Source: Theobroma cacao
Taxonomy: Eukaryota > Streptophyta > Magnoliopsida > Malvales > Malvaceae
Length of the DNA stretch: 64,000 nt
Direction: 5' to 3'
Assembly: GCF_000208745.1 (NCBI RefSeq)
Contig: NC_030856.1
Span: 4,951,812-5,015,811 of the forward strand
The translations under genes were made by a program, and so were the position numbers. The notes beneath the pieces are model-generated. The model had not been told where the DNA came from. It searched no databases and saw only the letters and a list, made by a program, of their open reading frames with translations. Within the stretch, counting starts at the first letter, position 1. Every line of letters begins with the position of its first letter. This document shows, one piece after another, positions 41,268 to 51,800 of the stretch.

Positions 41268-41313
41268 AATCCCACATTAAATAGATAATCCTATAATTAA
41301 TATGTTTATTAAA
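41268..41313 (+). promoter_or_regulatory. Orphan 7SL-type promoter (fragment E)
   Basis: ATCCCACATTA (near 41268-41278), then TATAATTAATATGTTTATTA, is the same USE + TATA block as in loci A and B. The RNA part is gone: after GTGAGCATGAGTTCC the sequence jumps to the unrelated relic at 41330. Its 5' flank matches that of locus D, so it was duplicated as DNA. Confidence 0.6.
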
Positions 41314-41324
41314 GGTGAGCATGA

Positions 41325-41505
41325 GTTCCAAGAGGTGTCTTCTTCTGATGTTGATGACAAGGCAACAAGCTACATTTCCTATATCCGACACCGTTTGTGT
41401 GGAGAGTGTTGATTCTTCGGAAAGGCAAGTAGCAGGAAATGTTTATAGAAGATTTCTCATTCCAAATCCTGAAAACCCAATGAATGCGCTGGAATCAAAA
41501 GTTTA
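41325..41505 (+). pseudogene. Relic of the unidentified module (copy 4, C-terminal part)
   Basis: Reads AAGAGGTGTCTTCTTCTGATG.. and, in frame, MLMTRQQATFPISDTVCVES followed by VDSSERQVAGNV. It aligns with 28945-29045. The part between the TTC repeats and this block is deleted. Family unknown. Confidence 0.45.
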
Positions 41506-41602
41506 GGATCATGACTTCTTTAATAGCATAGGATACAATATTGCAAATCACAAAGGTAATATTTTTTTAATATTTATTGATAAAACTTAATTTTCAACCT
41601 TC

Positions 41603-41959
41603 CTAATAAGGAGAAGGAGAGGGCGAAACATCTTTGCTAACTAAAGTACACTTATTCCATACTTGTGCACCTCTTGATAAGATCACCGATGTATCATTAT
41701 TCTTAAATAGAGGATTTTCAAGAGTTTTCTTGATTAATGCATCATGAAAAAATTTACCGAGTCCTATCAGCTCAATGCAACAATTATCCGTAACAATTCC
41801 GGTCTTGAATATACTTGTAAAAACTTCATTGACGCAATGTAATGTCATCTTAGTTTCACAGTTATTTGCCTTGATGGGATCAACATCACGAGCCATGACC
41901 GCTCCACTTGCCATAATAACTAAAACTCCAAAAACAACATAACTATTGAAACTTGCCAT
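41603..41959 (-). CDS. DD11-like copy K (type 2), one conserved Cys lost
   Basis: 118 residues with intact frame, signal peptide-like start, RDVDPIKANNCETKM and tail SPSPSPY. The fifth conserved cysteine is replaced by Phe (GLGKFFHDALIKK where relatives have FCHDAL), a single G-to-T type change. That would leave one cysteine of the six without its partner. Leader and TATA (minus strand, near 42040-42050) are conserved. It is either a recently inactivated copy or a variant with altered disulfides. Confidence 0.75.
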   Translation of the reverse strand: MASFNSYVVFGVLVIMASGAVMARDVDPIKANNCETKMTLHCVNEVFTSIFKTGIVTDNCCIELIGLGKFFHDALIKKTLENPLFKNNDTSVILSRGAQVWNKCTLVSKDVSPSPSPY

Positions 41960-42589
41960 TGCGACTCAAGGAAGAACGATGTCTCTCGTTTGGTTGGCAG
42001 ACTACTTTGGTACTGCTGCAAGAATTAATTTTCCTAGAAAATGTTCATTTATAGGATAACCATGAGGAAGGAGAGATTAAGATGTATTGAAAAATGTTTT
42101 AATGAGATTTCAGGTTCAACAGCTTTAAATTTTTCGGTTTATAAATTCATTGGCTAAATTGTAAACCAAAAGAGTTTTTATTATTATTATTATAGTATTT
42201 AGTAACTTCAGTTATAAGAATGTTTTAAAGGAAAGTTACATTAGTCTAAAAAAAATGATTTCCAGCCACCGTATTAAGTTTGATAGATTGTGACATTAAT
42301 GAATGAAAAACACAAGAGATAGTCATCTCTCGTCTTAATAAATCTTATTCCTTTTTCAATGTTCGAGCTCATGATAAACCTTTTTCAATATTTGAGCTCC
42401 AGATTTTCAAGTTGAAATCTTAGAATCTTAACAAGTTGAAAAAATTATAGAACATGAAATTGATAAAAAAGAAATGATATTCAAGTACAATTTGACAACA
42501 ATTTCTTATTCGTTAGATTAGAGCACACTGCAGGTAATCAGGCACCGATTACATATTATTATTTAAACTTACATCATCTTGTAAATTTA
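41960..42589. other. 5' flank of DD11-like copy K
   Basis: Promoter flank as for copy C, to about 42580 (TTTAAACTTACATCATCTTG). No gene. Confidence 0.5.
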
Positions 42590-43262
42590 TAGGGCATTTT
42601 CGATGTCTTTCCACATCTCGGAGCACTTTACTTACAAGTCCTAGCTTCGTTAGGATGCACCTCAATCACGTTAAAGAGAACAAATCCAATAATATGCAGT
42701 GACTTATTCTCTTCGATCAATGACCTACGAAGCACATGAGAAAACAGCGTCCAAGCTTGATTCTCCTCTGATATATCCAGAGAAGAAGTGAAAACATTGT
42801 CTTGAACTTATAGGTTCTTGCAACGGCTTGCTGTGCTTAGCTATGCCAACGAAAACTCTTATGTTATGGAAACCCAGTATAATCATTCTTCCCCTCTCTT
42901 GTCCCTGAGACAAGGGTATGGGGGACAATTTCGGATTCGAGTATAATCATTCTTATGATGATTACAAACCCATAAGATTTGTTTGTGTTATAAATTGGGT
43001 AGATTTATCAGAAGCCACCGTTGAGATCTATTCACTGAAATCTAATACTTGGAAAAGAAAATACAAATCTTCCCTCTTTCTATAATCTTTTCTTCGTCCT
43101 TTATTGGGATGTGATATATTTATATTCGGGTATTATTCGACGTCAAATTCTTGGATTTGACCTGACATTTGAGAAGTTTGAGGCCTTGCCACCACCTAAT
43201 GATGCAAAAGAGGGACGTGATTTTACATTGCAAATGTCTGGAGGATGCCTAAGTTTTGGTTA
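42590..43262 (+). pseudogene. F-box / FBA protein, N-terminal and central relic
   Basis: In shifting frames: HFRCLSTS.. and LLTSPSFVRMHLNHVKENK (end of the F-box, like LLRFRCVSKSWxxLISSPxFVxxHL), then LIGSCNGLLCLAMPTKTLMLW (FBA: xxGSCNGLLCL..xLWNP), GFEYNHSYDDYKPIRFVC.., and ILGFDLTFEKFEALPPP with GRDFTLQ. These words in this order identify a plant F-box protein with FBA domain, an SCF ubiquitin-ligase adaptor. Stops and frameshifts occur (after YPEKK, after MQ, after SSLFL). The C-terminal part is deleted but occurs at 32546-32890. Confidence 0.82.
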
Positions 43263-44195
43263 AAATCTTTCTAGGGGTAGCATAGAGAGTAGGCAATTAA
43301 TGCCTAAATGTAGGCAGGACTTCCTTTCATTTTCTTAGATTAGATATTGCCTGATACATTAGTAACAAATCGATGAAGATGTTTTTAAATCATTTAGATT
43401 TTGATTATATATTGTACAAATAATGATTTAATATTATGAAGATCGAGACCACTTGTTTTTGCAGCAAATTTGGTTTCTTTTCATATCCTTTTTTATAAGC
43501 ATCCAATGTTTTGGTTTCTTATAGTTTGCTTGCACCCAGGTACGCATCATGATAAGGAGGAAGTTTTTGTTATTGTCTCATAGGCCTATGTTATTTTGCT
43601 CCCAAGTGATAAATTATATAATTTGCAGTGCAAGATGAGCATATCAATAGAATTCAATTAAAATGTGGAATTCTCAGTACAATCATTAAAAGATGACAAG
43701 ATTTAAGACATTTATCATAATCTCTGCCAAGTTCTGGTTCCTTTGAAAACCAAAAGGTGGATGTGAGTTGGACTTGTTCATTTTGTAAGCTGATGGCAAT
43801 AAAATTGTTGACCGCAGCAAGCAAAATGCATTATGCTCTGGTCTAAGGATGGAGCTTTGGAATCCCCTTAAAGTGGCTGTGGCTGCTTTATTATTATATA
43901 GTTGTTGTCGGTCTTTCTTAGGAAGAACAATGAACACATTAAATTAAGAAAGAAAAAAGAAGGAAGAGTTATATATGGAGAATGAGCAAATAGTTGAAGA
44001 AAGGATAATCTAATAAAATTAGATTATAAATCTCATCCACACATTCTAGAAGAAACAAATACAATTGAAATTCTTAAGAAACGAACATAATTAAGAGTTT
44101 TTGCCCATTAGTACCTGATCAAGTTGAATACTTACAAATGCTATTAAAGCTGAAATGTTTTAAAGATTTTTATAACGTCTTCCCTCCCTTGACCC
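43263..44195. repeat. F-box 3' flank and type 1 upstream flank (copy)
   Basis: Matches 32960-33310 and the upstream flank of copies D and F, down to the core TGATCAAG (near 44118). No gene. Confidence 0.55.
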
Positions 44196-44202
44196 TATAA
44201 AT
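44196..44202 (+). promoter_or_regulatory. TATA box of DD11-like copy L
   Basis: TATAAAT in GACCCTATAAATGAACATT, ~95 bp before the ATG; same position as copies A, D and F. Confidence 0.6.
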
Positions 44203-44292
44203 GAACATTTTCTTGGCAAATCAGTTCTTGCAGCAGTACAAAAGTATTCTGCCAACAATCAAAACAAGAGAAGTTAGTATTCCTTGAGTGTA

Positions 44293-44647
44293 ATGGCAAG
44301 TTTTCAACATTTATATTGCTTTCGGTGTTTTGGTTATTATGACAAGTGGAGCGGTCATGGCTCGTGATGTTGATTCGATCAAAGCAAACAATTGTGAAAC
44401 TAAGATGACAACGCATTGTGTTATTGAGGTTTTCGCCAGTATATTCAAGACCGGAACTGTTTCTGATGATTGTTGTCATGAACTTATAGGACTCAATCAA
44501 CTTTGTCATAATGCATTGGTGAAGAAAACTCTTCAAAATCCTCTATTTAAAAATAACGATACATCAGTAATCTTATCAAGGGCAGCTCAGGTATGGAAGA
44601 AGTGTACTCCAGTTAGCGAGGGTGTTTCGCCCACTCCTTCTCCTTGA
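44293..44647 (+). pseudogene. DD11-like copy L (type 1), signal-peptide frameshift
   Basis: The conserved ATG at 44293 is followed by an extra T (AGTTTTCAACATTTA against AGTTTCAACGTTTA), which shifts the signal peptide out of frame. From 44330 onward the rest is open: ARDVDSIKANNCETKM, all six cysteines (NNC, THC, DDCC, QLC, WKKC) and tail SPTPSP. Promoter and leader look intact. A single-base lesion could also be a sequencing or assembly error, in which case this would be a ninth intact gene. Confidence 0.8.
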
Positions 44648-44984
44648 GAGGGTTAATAATTTATTTTATCAATAAAAATTCAAAAAAAAAAAAATATACT
44701 TTCCATGTTATTCCTTTTTGGATAAAGGCAAATCAATTTCATTATAGTCTTCCACATGTCCAAAAGCACCGTGCATCATGCGGCAGCCAGATTGTATACA
44801 GCTTTTTTGAATTATTATTATTTGGACGTTTTATGTGTCCTGCTCTCTTTCAATTTCCTTCCTGCATAGAACTCTAATGAATAATGGACTTTTTTCCATA
44901 TTCAACTCTTGAATTTTGAATATGCATCCGATTAGCCTTAACAGATCCCTATACGCTTTTATCACTTTGAACCGCTTTTACAAA
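44648..44984. other. Shortened type 1 3' flank and unassigned spacer
   Basis: The type 1 flank stops after about 100 bp near 44750. 44750-44984 is unassigned and could be the 3' UTR of the LINE fragment that follows on the minus strand. Confidence 0.4.
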
Positions 44985-45024
44985 ATTTGAGGACTCCTCT
45001 AAAGATTTGTCAAATCACCATACA

Positions 45025-45156
45025 TTAATCCTCTGCGTTGCTGTTCACCGTTGGCATCAGAACTTGTTGTAATTCATCACGTCTGCCAATTCCACCCTTT
45101 GCAAGCTGATCAACCTTTCTATTCACTTCTCCGAAAACATGAGTAACTCGCCGTTG
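45025..45156 (-). pseudogene. RNase H-like fragment of a non-LTR retroelement (copy 2)
   Basis: Duplicate of 34029-34160 with the same THVFGEVNRKVDQLAKGG wording and the same TAA. Confidence 0.7.
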
Positions 45157-46154
45157 CTTATACAATAATATTTGTAGACAACTCACTTTTTTTAGGGTCA
45201 CTCTTGTAAATTTTAAAATTAAATTAAATTAAGGCCAATTTTTATAAGTAATCACATATTTTAATATTACAAAGAAGCTGATTGTTTCTGACGAAATTTT
45301 TTGTAGGAAAAAGTCAAATTTCCATACATATAATGGTATTTTTGTTCAAATCATGATGTCATTTTAATATATTTTGAATTAAATTAGAGTAAGACCTTTT
45401 TAAATGATTAATCCAATTTTAGCCCTGCAAAAAAATTGACTTTTTGCAACAAAATTCCATAGAAAAGGTTTGTGCAAAATGTAGTAAGCAACGCCAATGG
45501 TTGAAAAATTAAAAAATTTCATCAATAAAAATTTTAAATTTTCAACGAAAATTTTCGTTGACAAAGGCAAAAAAATAGTTGGACAAGTAGACTAATCGGT
45601 CAGTAATTATAGTATCAATCCGTAGAAAACTATTGAATTTACTTATGAATTTTATCGATGATGAGGTAATTAATTACTTATGGAATTCCATTGATTTTTC
45701 CATCAATAAAATTAATAAAAATCATCATGAATAATCTGGTTCTCATCTCGACTCAAAATTCAAATCCACAATTCATAACAAAAGTCAATGTTGAAATATG
45801 AAATCGAAATTTAACCCTAATCAAAATCGTACACGACACAAACCCTTTTGTGGCATAATCGCCCCTATAAAAAAACAGTATATATGAAACGCTTCTAAAA
45901 CAAGCCCAAAAACATGGAAGCCACTGTATGATATGTTATCGCTTTGTTATAATTTATTAAAATATTTTGTTATGTAACATTAATGTCTCCGCTCTTCGAA
46001 GATTTCTCATTCCAAATCCTGAAAACCCCAAACAAATGCATTGGAATCAAAAGTTTAGGATCATGATTTCTTTAATACCATAGGATACAATATTGCAAAT
46101 CACAAAGGTAATATTTTTTTAATATTTATTGATAATACTAAATTTTCAACCTTC
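45157..46154. repeat. Flank modules before DD11-like copy M (copy 6)
   Basis: Type 1 3'-flank module, then type 2 3'-flank module, as in 34161-35172. No gene. Confidence 0.6.
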
Positions 46155-46511
46155 CTAATATGGAGAAGGAGAGGGCGAAACATCTTTTTTAACTAAAGTG
46201 CACTTATTCCATACTTGTGCACCTATTGATAAGATCACCGATGTATCATTATTCTTAAATAGAGGATTTTTAAGAGTTTTCTTGATTAATGCATCATGAC
46301 AAAATTTACCGAGTCCTATCAGCTCAATGCAACAATGATCCGTAACAAGTCCGGTCTTGAATATACTTGCAAAAACTTCATTGACACAACGCAATGTCAT
46401 CTTAGTTTCACAGTTATTTGCCTTGATGGGATCAACATCACGAGCCATGACCGCTCCACTTGCCATAATAACCAAAACTCCAAAAGCAACATAACTATTG
46501 AAACTTGCCAT
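46155..46511 (-). CDS. DD11-like secreted cysteine-rich protein, copy M (type 2)
   Basis: 118 residues, all six cysteines, signal peptide-like start and SPSPSPY tail. It is the duplicate of copy J with Lys at 81 and Ile at 96 (SIGAQ against SRGAQ). Frame intact; TATA on the minus strand near 46600-46611. Confidence 0.8.
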   Translation of the reverse strand: MASFNSYVAFGVLVIMASGAVMARDVDPIKANNCETKMTLRCVNEVFASIFKTGLVTDHCCIELIGLGKFCHDALIKKTLKNPLFKNNDTSVILSIGAQVWNKCTLVKKDVSPSPSPY

Positions 46512-46931
46512 TGCGACTCAAGGAGTAATTGATGTCTCTCGTTTTGGTTGGCAGAATACTTTGGTACTGCTGCAAGAATTAGTTTGCCTAGAAGATGTTT
46601 ATTTATAGGATAACCATGAGGAAGGAGGGACTAAGATGTATTTAAAAACGTTTTAAAGAGATTTCAGGTTCAATAGCATTAAAGTTTTTGTTTTATGAAT
46701 TAATTCGTTAAATTTTCAACCAGAAGAGTTTTTTTATTAGTATAGCATTCAATAATTCTTCAGTTATCAAAACGTTTTAAAGGAGAGTTACATTAGTCTC
46801 AAAAAAAAAAAAAAAAATTTCTGGCCACCATATTAAGTTTGATAGTTTGTGAATTTAATGCAGCAAATATGAATGAATCCATTCCCTTTTCAATATTTGA
46901 GCTCGAGATTAACATTTTTCAATATTCGAGC
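46512..46931. other. Promoter and 5' flank of DD11-like copy M
   Basis: Duplicate of 35530-35944, with a slightly longer A run near 46801. Confidence 0.5.
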
Positions 46932-47832
46932 TAGCCAATTATAAGTCTTTCTCTCATGTTTCTAAGCTTCTTGTGTTGTTAGCTGGCTTGATGCCTAATT
47001 CAGATGTAACTACTTCATTGATTGCAATGTGGTAAAGCTTGGCACTATAGTTTTCAAATATGTATTGACTATATTCTGTTACATGGACGGGTATTACATA
47101 AGGATACATCATGTTTTTGACAAATTTTTACATTAATTTTGTAGATACAAGTGTCAATACCCCGTATGAATAATAAAGTATTCAAAAACTGTCGGATACA
47201 AATAAGTTGAGATAAATTGAAGAGTCCGTGTTACATATTCCGTCAATTTTAATCATTTTGAAAGTTGACATGGTGAATTTTTTGAAGCTATTGCTTACAT
47301 GATTCTTTTTTTTTTTTTTTCAAAAAGGATATTGCCTACATGATAACTTAAGGCCATAGTTTGTTGAGTATCTTCTCCCATTTGTTTATTGATCTCTAAG
47401 ATTTTACATACTGAGAAAAGCAAAAATATTTTACAGCACAAGGGTTTCAAATGAGTTGGGAGCTGGACATCGTACGCGGGCTAAGAATGCCACGGCTGTC
47501 ACACTCAAGCTTTCCATCATCCTCGCTCTTGCAGTTGTCCTTGCTTTAGCATTTGCTCATAATATTTGGGCTGATTTCTTTAGTAACAGCTCTTCAATTA
47601 TAAAGAAATCTGGCTCAATGACACCCGAGCTTTTGATCTTTTCAGGGAGTCTTATCAAGTTAATTAATCTTCCTTAGGATTCCCTTTATGCTTTATTGTT
47701 CTTTAGGGTTTGTGGATGGGCTTAATATGCGGTCTCTCCTGCCAAGCTGGTGCCCTATTGTTCATTGCGTTGTACAGAAGATGGACTAAAGTTGAGCTTC
47801 ATGCAGAAAATGATATGGAAACTGGCAACTGA
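46932..47832 (+). pseudogene. MATE/DTX transporter relic (copy 4)
   Basis: Duplicate of 35945-36846 with the same exon loss, the same STRVSNELGAG, LALAVVLALAF and CGLSCQAGALLF parts, and the same TGA. Since the lesions are shared, the gene was already broken before the segmental duplication. Confidence 0.78.
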
Positions 47833-48505
47833 ATATGCATATTTTGTTGGATCGTTGAGAATATTAATAACAATTAAATGGGCCAAAACTTGACGAAGTT
47901 AAACTAGTTGTTGAAAAGAAACGATTTACACAATTAATGGGCTAGTCCCTTACCCTTCGAGAAAAGAAAAGTAAATAAATCTCGTTGTATTCAATTATTA
48001 AGTAAGAACTTCAATTGATAATTTTAGGAAACATATCTCGTCATAAAAAACAAACAAGTGGTTCTTGTATTTCTAAGTCAAGCCACCTCTTATATTTAGA
48101 AAACCAAAAAGAAAGATTCTCGATTCTAAATAGGTTGTCACTCCATTTATATTTCCTTTCTCGAGCTATCATCTTTTTCTCATAAAAAGTGATGTTGTAA
48201 GTGCTGTATTCCTCCATATCTGACATTGATTTGTTGCAACAAACTAAACCACTGAACACTTAAATAAGCTATAGTAACATCAAAATTACTTGTCTCAAAA
48301 GAAAATAAAAGTTGTTATTACCCTTGGAAGCCAGGGTATTGTTCCAACGAGATTTTGTTTACTTAGAAACAAAAAAAGAAAATTGAAACCACTATATATA
48401 TACATATATATATATTTTCAATGGAATTGTAGATTACTCAATAAAAATAAGCAAATATTTGCAATCTCTGTTCTTCTCTTATTCTAAGATCTCAATCTAT
48501 TGTCA
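47833..48505. other. Spacer and promoter region of SCPL copy 3
   Basis: Duplicate of 36847-37519, including the TATATATACATATATATATA stretch near 48393-48414. Confidence 0.5.
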
Positions 48506-48874
48506 ATGGATAACAGGATATTCCTTCTTGGCCTTTTCCTGTTCGCGTTTGGTGGTGTTAATGGATTTCCCATGAATGATCTAATCGAAAAATTGCCCGG
48601 ACAACCAAATGTTACTTTTAGACAATTTTCTAGCTACATTGACGTTGATGGAAAGGCTGGTAGAAGTTTGTTCTATTATTTTGTTGAAGCTGAAAAAGAT
48701 CCAATGAATCTACCTCTCACTATTTGGCTAACGGGAGGTTAGGCTTTTGTATTGCTCCTTAATTTTGTTTGGTTTTTATTTCAAACTTATGAATCCATGT
48801 TAGGTAGCAATATTTTTTAATGTATTGACAAATGACAAGAAAAAGTTTAAATTGATTATATGTTCAGGACCAGG
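48506..48874 (+). pseudogene. SCPL copy 3, interrupted by an Ogre insertion in exon 2
   Basis: Exon 1 (48506-48737) keeps the signal peptide and [19 protein letters not shown], ending in LTGG and a GT donor; intron 1 ends TTCAG at 48867. Exon 2 begins GACCAGG and is cut after seven bases by TGTCGTAACATG, the LTR start. The intact copy continues GACCAGGCTGTGG. Exon 1 differs from the 37520 copy by a few substitutions only (Gly/Ser and Ile/Val in SGYIDID). The remaining exons, if present, lie beyond the window. The insertion occurred after the segmental duplication. Confidence 0.9.
48870..48874. other. Presumed 5-bp target site of the Ogre element
   Basis: CCAGG precedes the LTR start TGTCG. 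A matching CCAGG followed by CTGTGG is expected at the other end, outside the window. Confidence 0.5.
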
Positions 48875-51800
48875 TGTCGTAACATGCGGGTCCGGGAACC
48901 CGATTGCCAAACGTAAATGTGAAAACTCACTAAAAAATTAAACTAGGAGTCGTCACCAATCTTTTTTACTAGGTACGATTGGCCACCTATTGACTCGATT
49001 CTAATCGATGAAAACTTAAATTAATTTTAAGCCCACCGAAAAGAACCTTAAACTGGTCTACGATTTTTTAGATCTAGGCTCGGGAGTACGGTTACACCCA
49101 GAGAAGGATTAGCACCCCCGGGACACCCGTTCCATGAACGGTACCATTCTTAGATTATCCTATTAGGCTTTAATTTTTAAATTAGCTATATTTCCTTAGT
49201 TATTATTCACTTATTTTTATCTCCTATTTGACCTAAAATGGAATGCAAATGCGAGGCAAGATGCATGGCGTGAAAAAAATGCCGGACGAATAACTTTTTA
49301 TCGAGGATATTTTCTCTAATCCGCCCATCATATTGGTGCGACTCGAGGTATTCTCTCACCTATAGAATTATCTGAGAAATTCGCCTTCACAAATTTGACG
49401 AATAATTCCCATCATCGGAGTTATCATACGTTTTTCTTTAAAAATAATGTTTTCGTACATAATGAACCTAATTCGGGCGAAAGCCTTTTATTAAAGATGT
49501 CTCTCGAGCCCTCCCATCATACTGGTGGGACTCGGAGACACCTTTTCACCTAAGAAACTTTTCGAGGAATACCCGCCTTTGCAAGATCCTCAGAAGATCC
49601 CATCATCGGGGCTCAAACTCCAAAATAGAAATATTTATATGCAATGATATGTATGATGCAATATATATATGCTATGCTAATGCAATTATCTATATTTTTT
49701 AGTTATTATTAATTAATTATTATTTTTATTTTATTATATTTTTTATTATCATATTTTTTATTCTTATTTCTTATTATTATTTTTTTTATACTTTACATTT
49801 TTTTGTTCTAAGTTCTTATGTTTTTCATTTATAATTAGACAAATTGTTTATAATTCTATGTTATTTTAGTGAACAAAATTTTTTTATTTTTTTTATTATA
49901 CTATTTTTNNNNNNNNNNNNNNNNNNNNNNNNNNNNNNNNNNNNNNNNNNNNNNNNNNNNNNNNNNNNNNNNNNNNNNNNNNNNNNNNNNNNNNNNNNNN
50001 NNNNNNNNNNNNNNNNNNNNNNNNNNNNNNNNNNNNNNNNNNNNNNNNNNNNNNNNNNNNNNNNNNNNNNNNNNNNNNNNNNNNNNNNNNNNNNNNNNNN
50101 NNNNNNNNNNNNNNNNNNNNNNNNNNNNNNNNNNNNNNNNNNNNNNNNNNNNNNNNNNNNNNNNNNNNNNNNNNNNNNNNNNNNNNNNNNNNNNNNNNNN
50201 NNNNNNNNNNNNNNNNNNNNNNNNNNNNNNNNNNNNNNNNNNNNNNNNNNNNNNNNNNNNNNNNNNNNNNNNNNNNNNNNNNNNNNNNNNNNNNNNNNNN
50301 NNNNNNNNNNNNNNNNNNNNNNNNNNNNNNNNNNNNNNNNNNNNNNNNTTTATTTATTTAATGTCATGTATATTGTATTTTCACAAATTAATTATTTATT
50401 ATATGTTTGAATTATTATTTTTTTTATCATTTATTATTTATTATTTATTTATTATTTTTATCCAGTAATATTTTTTGGTATAGTTAAACTCTTTATTTAT
50501 TAAGAAATTCGGAATCTTGAAATCGAGGCCCTCCCATCGTACTGGTGGAGCCTTGATTCGGATTTCAAACCTACGAAATATCGGCCCGGCATTGCGACTC
50601 CTCGCGTCCCCGACCAATCATCCCATCATCGGTACCAAGTTAAATGATTCTTTATCTATATTAAATAATCTACTATCTCATCCCATTTTCATCAACTCTA
50701 TATTTTACGTAAAATTATCTCCTTTGATTTGTTTGTCATTCTACCGATCTTATTCCATTACATTTTACGTGTATATATACTATATATTTAGTTTTAGCAA
50801 TTAGATGTATTTATTTGTTTTGTTATATATTTATTTATTTTTTTCATCTACCTTTGTAACCAAATATCTATCTCTTCCTAATTTTATTATTAGTTATTAC
50901 ACATTTACATATATATACATATATATATTCCTATATTCTTATCTATCTACATTTTTTTTTACATTTTTTTAATATTATGAAACACTTTATTTTTATTCTT
51001 ACCTATTTCATTTTTTTGTTTTTGTATTTAACTAATCATCTTTAAAATGAAATTCTTATCATTCTACCCTTTGCATCTTTACACTTTTGCTCACACTAAT
51101 TTCCCTAATTACAGAATGCCATTTGAAGATTTTAAAGCATTATACTAAAATGATTTAACTTTGTTATATATCATCAATTACCACAATAAACCCAATTCAT
51201 ACAAAGCACAATAAATTATAAAAGAAATATGATTTTTTTTACCTCACTTGGAATTAGATGGCTGCCCAAGTGGAAGGATCACAACCCACTGCACCCTTTT
51301 GCCATGTGCACCATGGGTAGCTAAAGAAATGACTTTATCCTCTCTTGAACGGTGTCGTTTGGAGCCTCTTTTTTGCACTGAGGTATGATTTTGGTTCTTT
51401 TCTCTCTATTCTTCTTGTTCCTGACTATTATGTTGCCCTCTTTCTAAAAAAAATAAATCTTCATTTGTTCTCTCATGCTCTCTCTCTTCTCTCCACCCCC
51501 CACCGACGATGGGACCCAAGGCTCTTGCCGTCTGCCTTTCGCCGGATCTGATGCCGCGGCACTAGGCTCACTCTTCCTTCCCTTGCGCCGGTAGCCGCTC
51601 CTCTCTCTATTCCTCCGCTTAGCCCTTCTTTCCCTTGCGCTGGCAGTCGATCCTTGGTGCCGATTTGCCGCTGGTTTTCACGTCGACGACGCAGGCCAGG
51701 GAACCCGATCCTCTCTCTACTTGTCTGTGATGATCAAGCCTTGCTCTCCCCTGAAAACCCGACTCATCCCCTCCTTTCTAGCCGGCAACATCCCACCCAA

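Larger units (their letters stand above)
44985..48874. repeat. Segmental duplication, copy 2 (partner 33989-37889)
   Basis: See copy 1. The right end coincides with the Ogre insertion in SCPL exon 2; the partner simply continues into the rest of the SCPL gene. The true extent of the duplication may therefore be larger. Confidence 0.88.

Noticed and set aside
4944..46511. A toxin-antitoxin or defence island reading of the small paired opposite-strand genes
   Set aside because: Both subfamilies are homologous secreted plant proteins with the same cysteine pattern; opposite orientation follows from the duplication unit.
4872..46532. Open frames of 78-113 codons antisense to almost every DD11-like gene (MTKLT(E/K)SYKF.. 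type)
   Set aside because: They mirror the conserved sense frames, have no signature of their own, and are open in pseudogene copies too. They are explained as shadows of the sense codon use.
49844..50468. Long frames of 188 and 199 codons on +
   Set aside because: They consist mainly of the N run.
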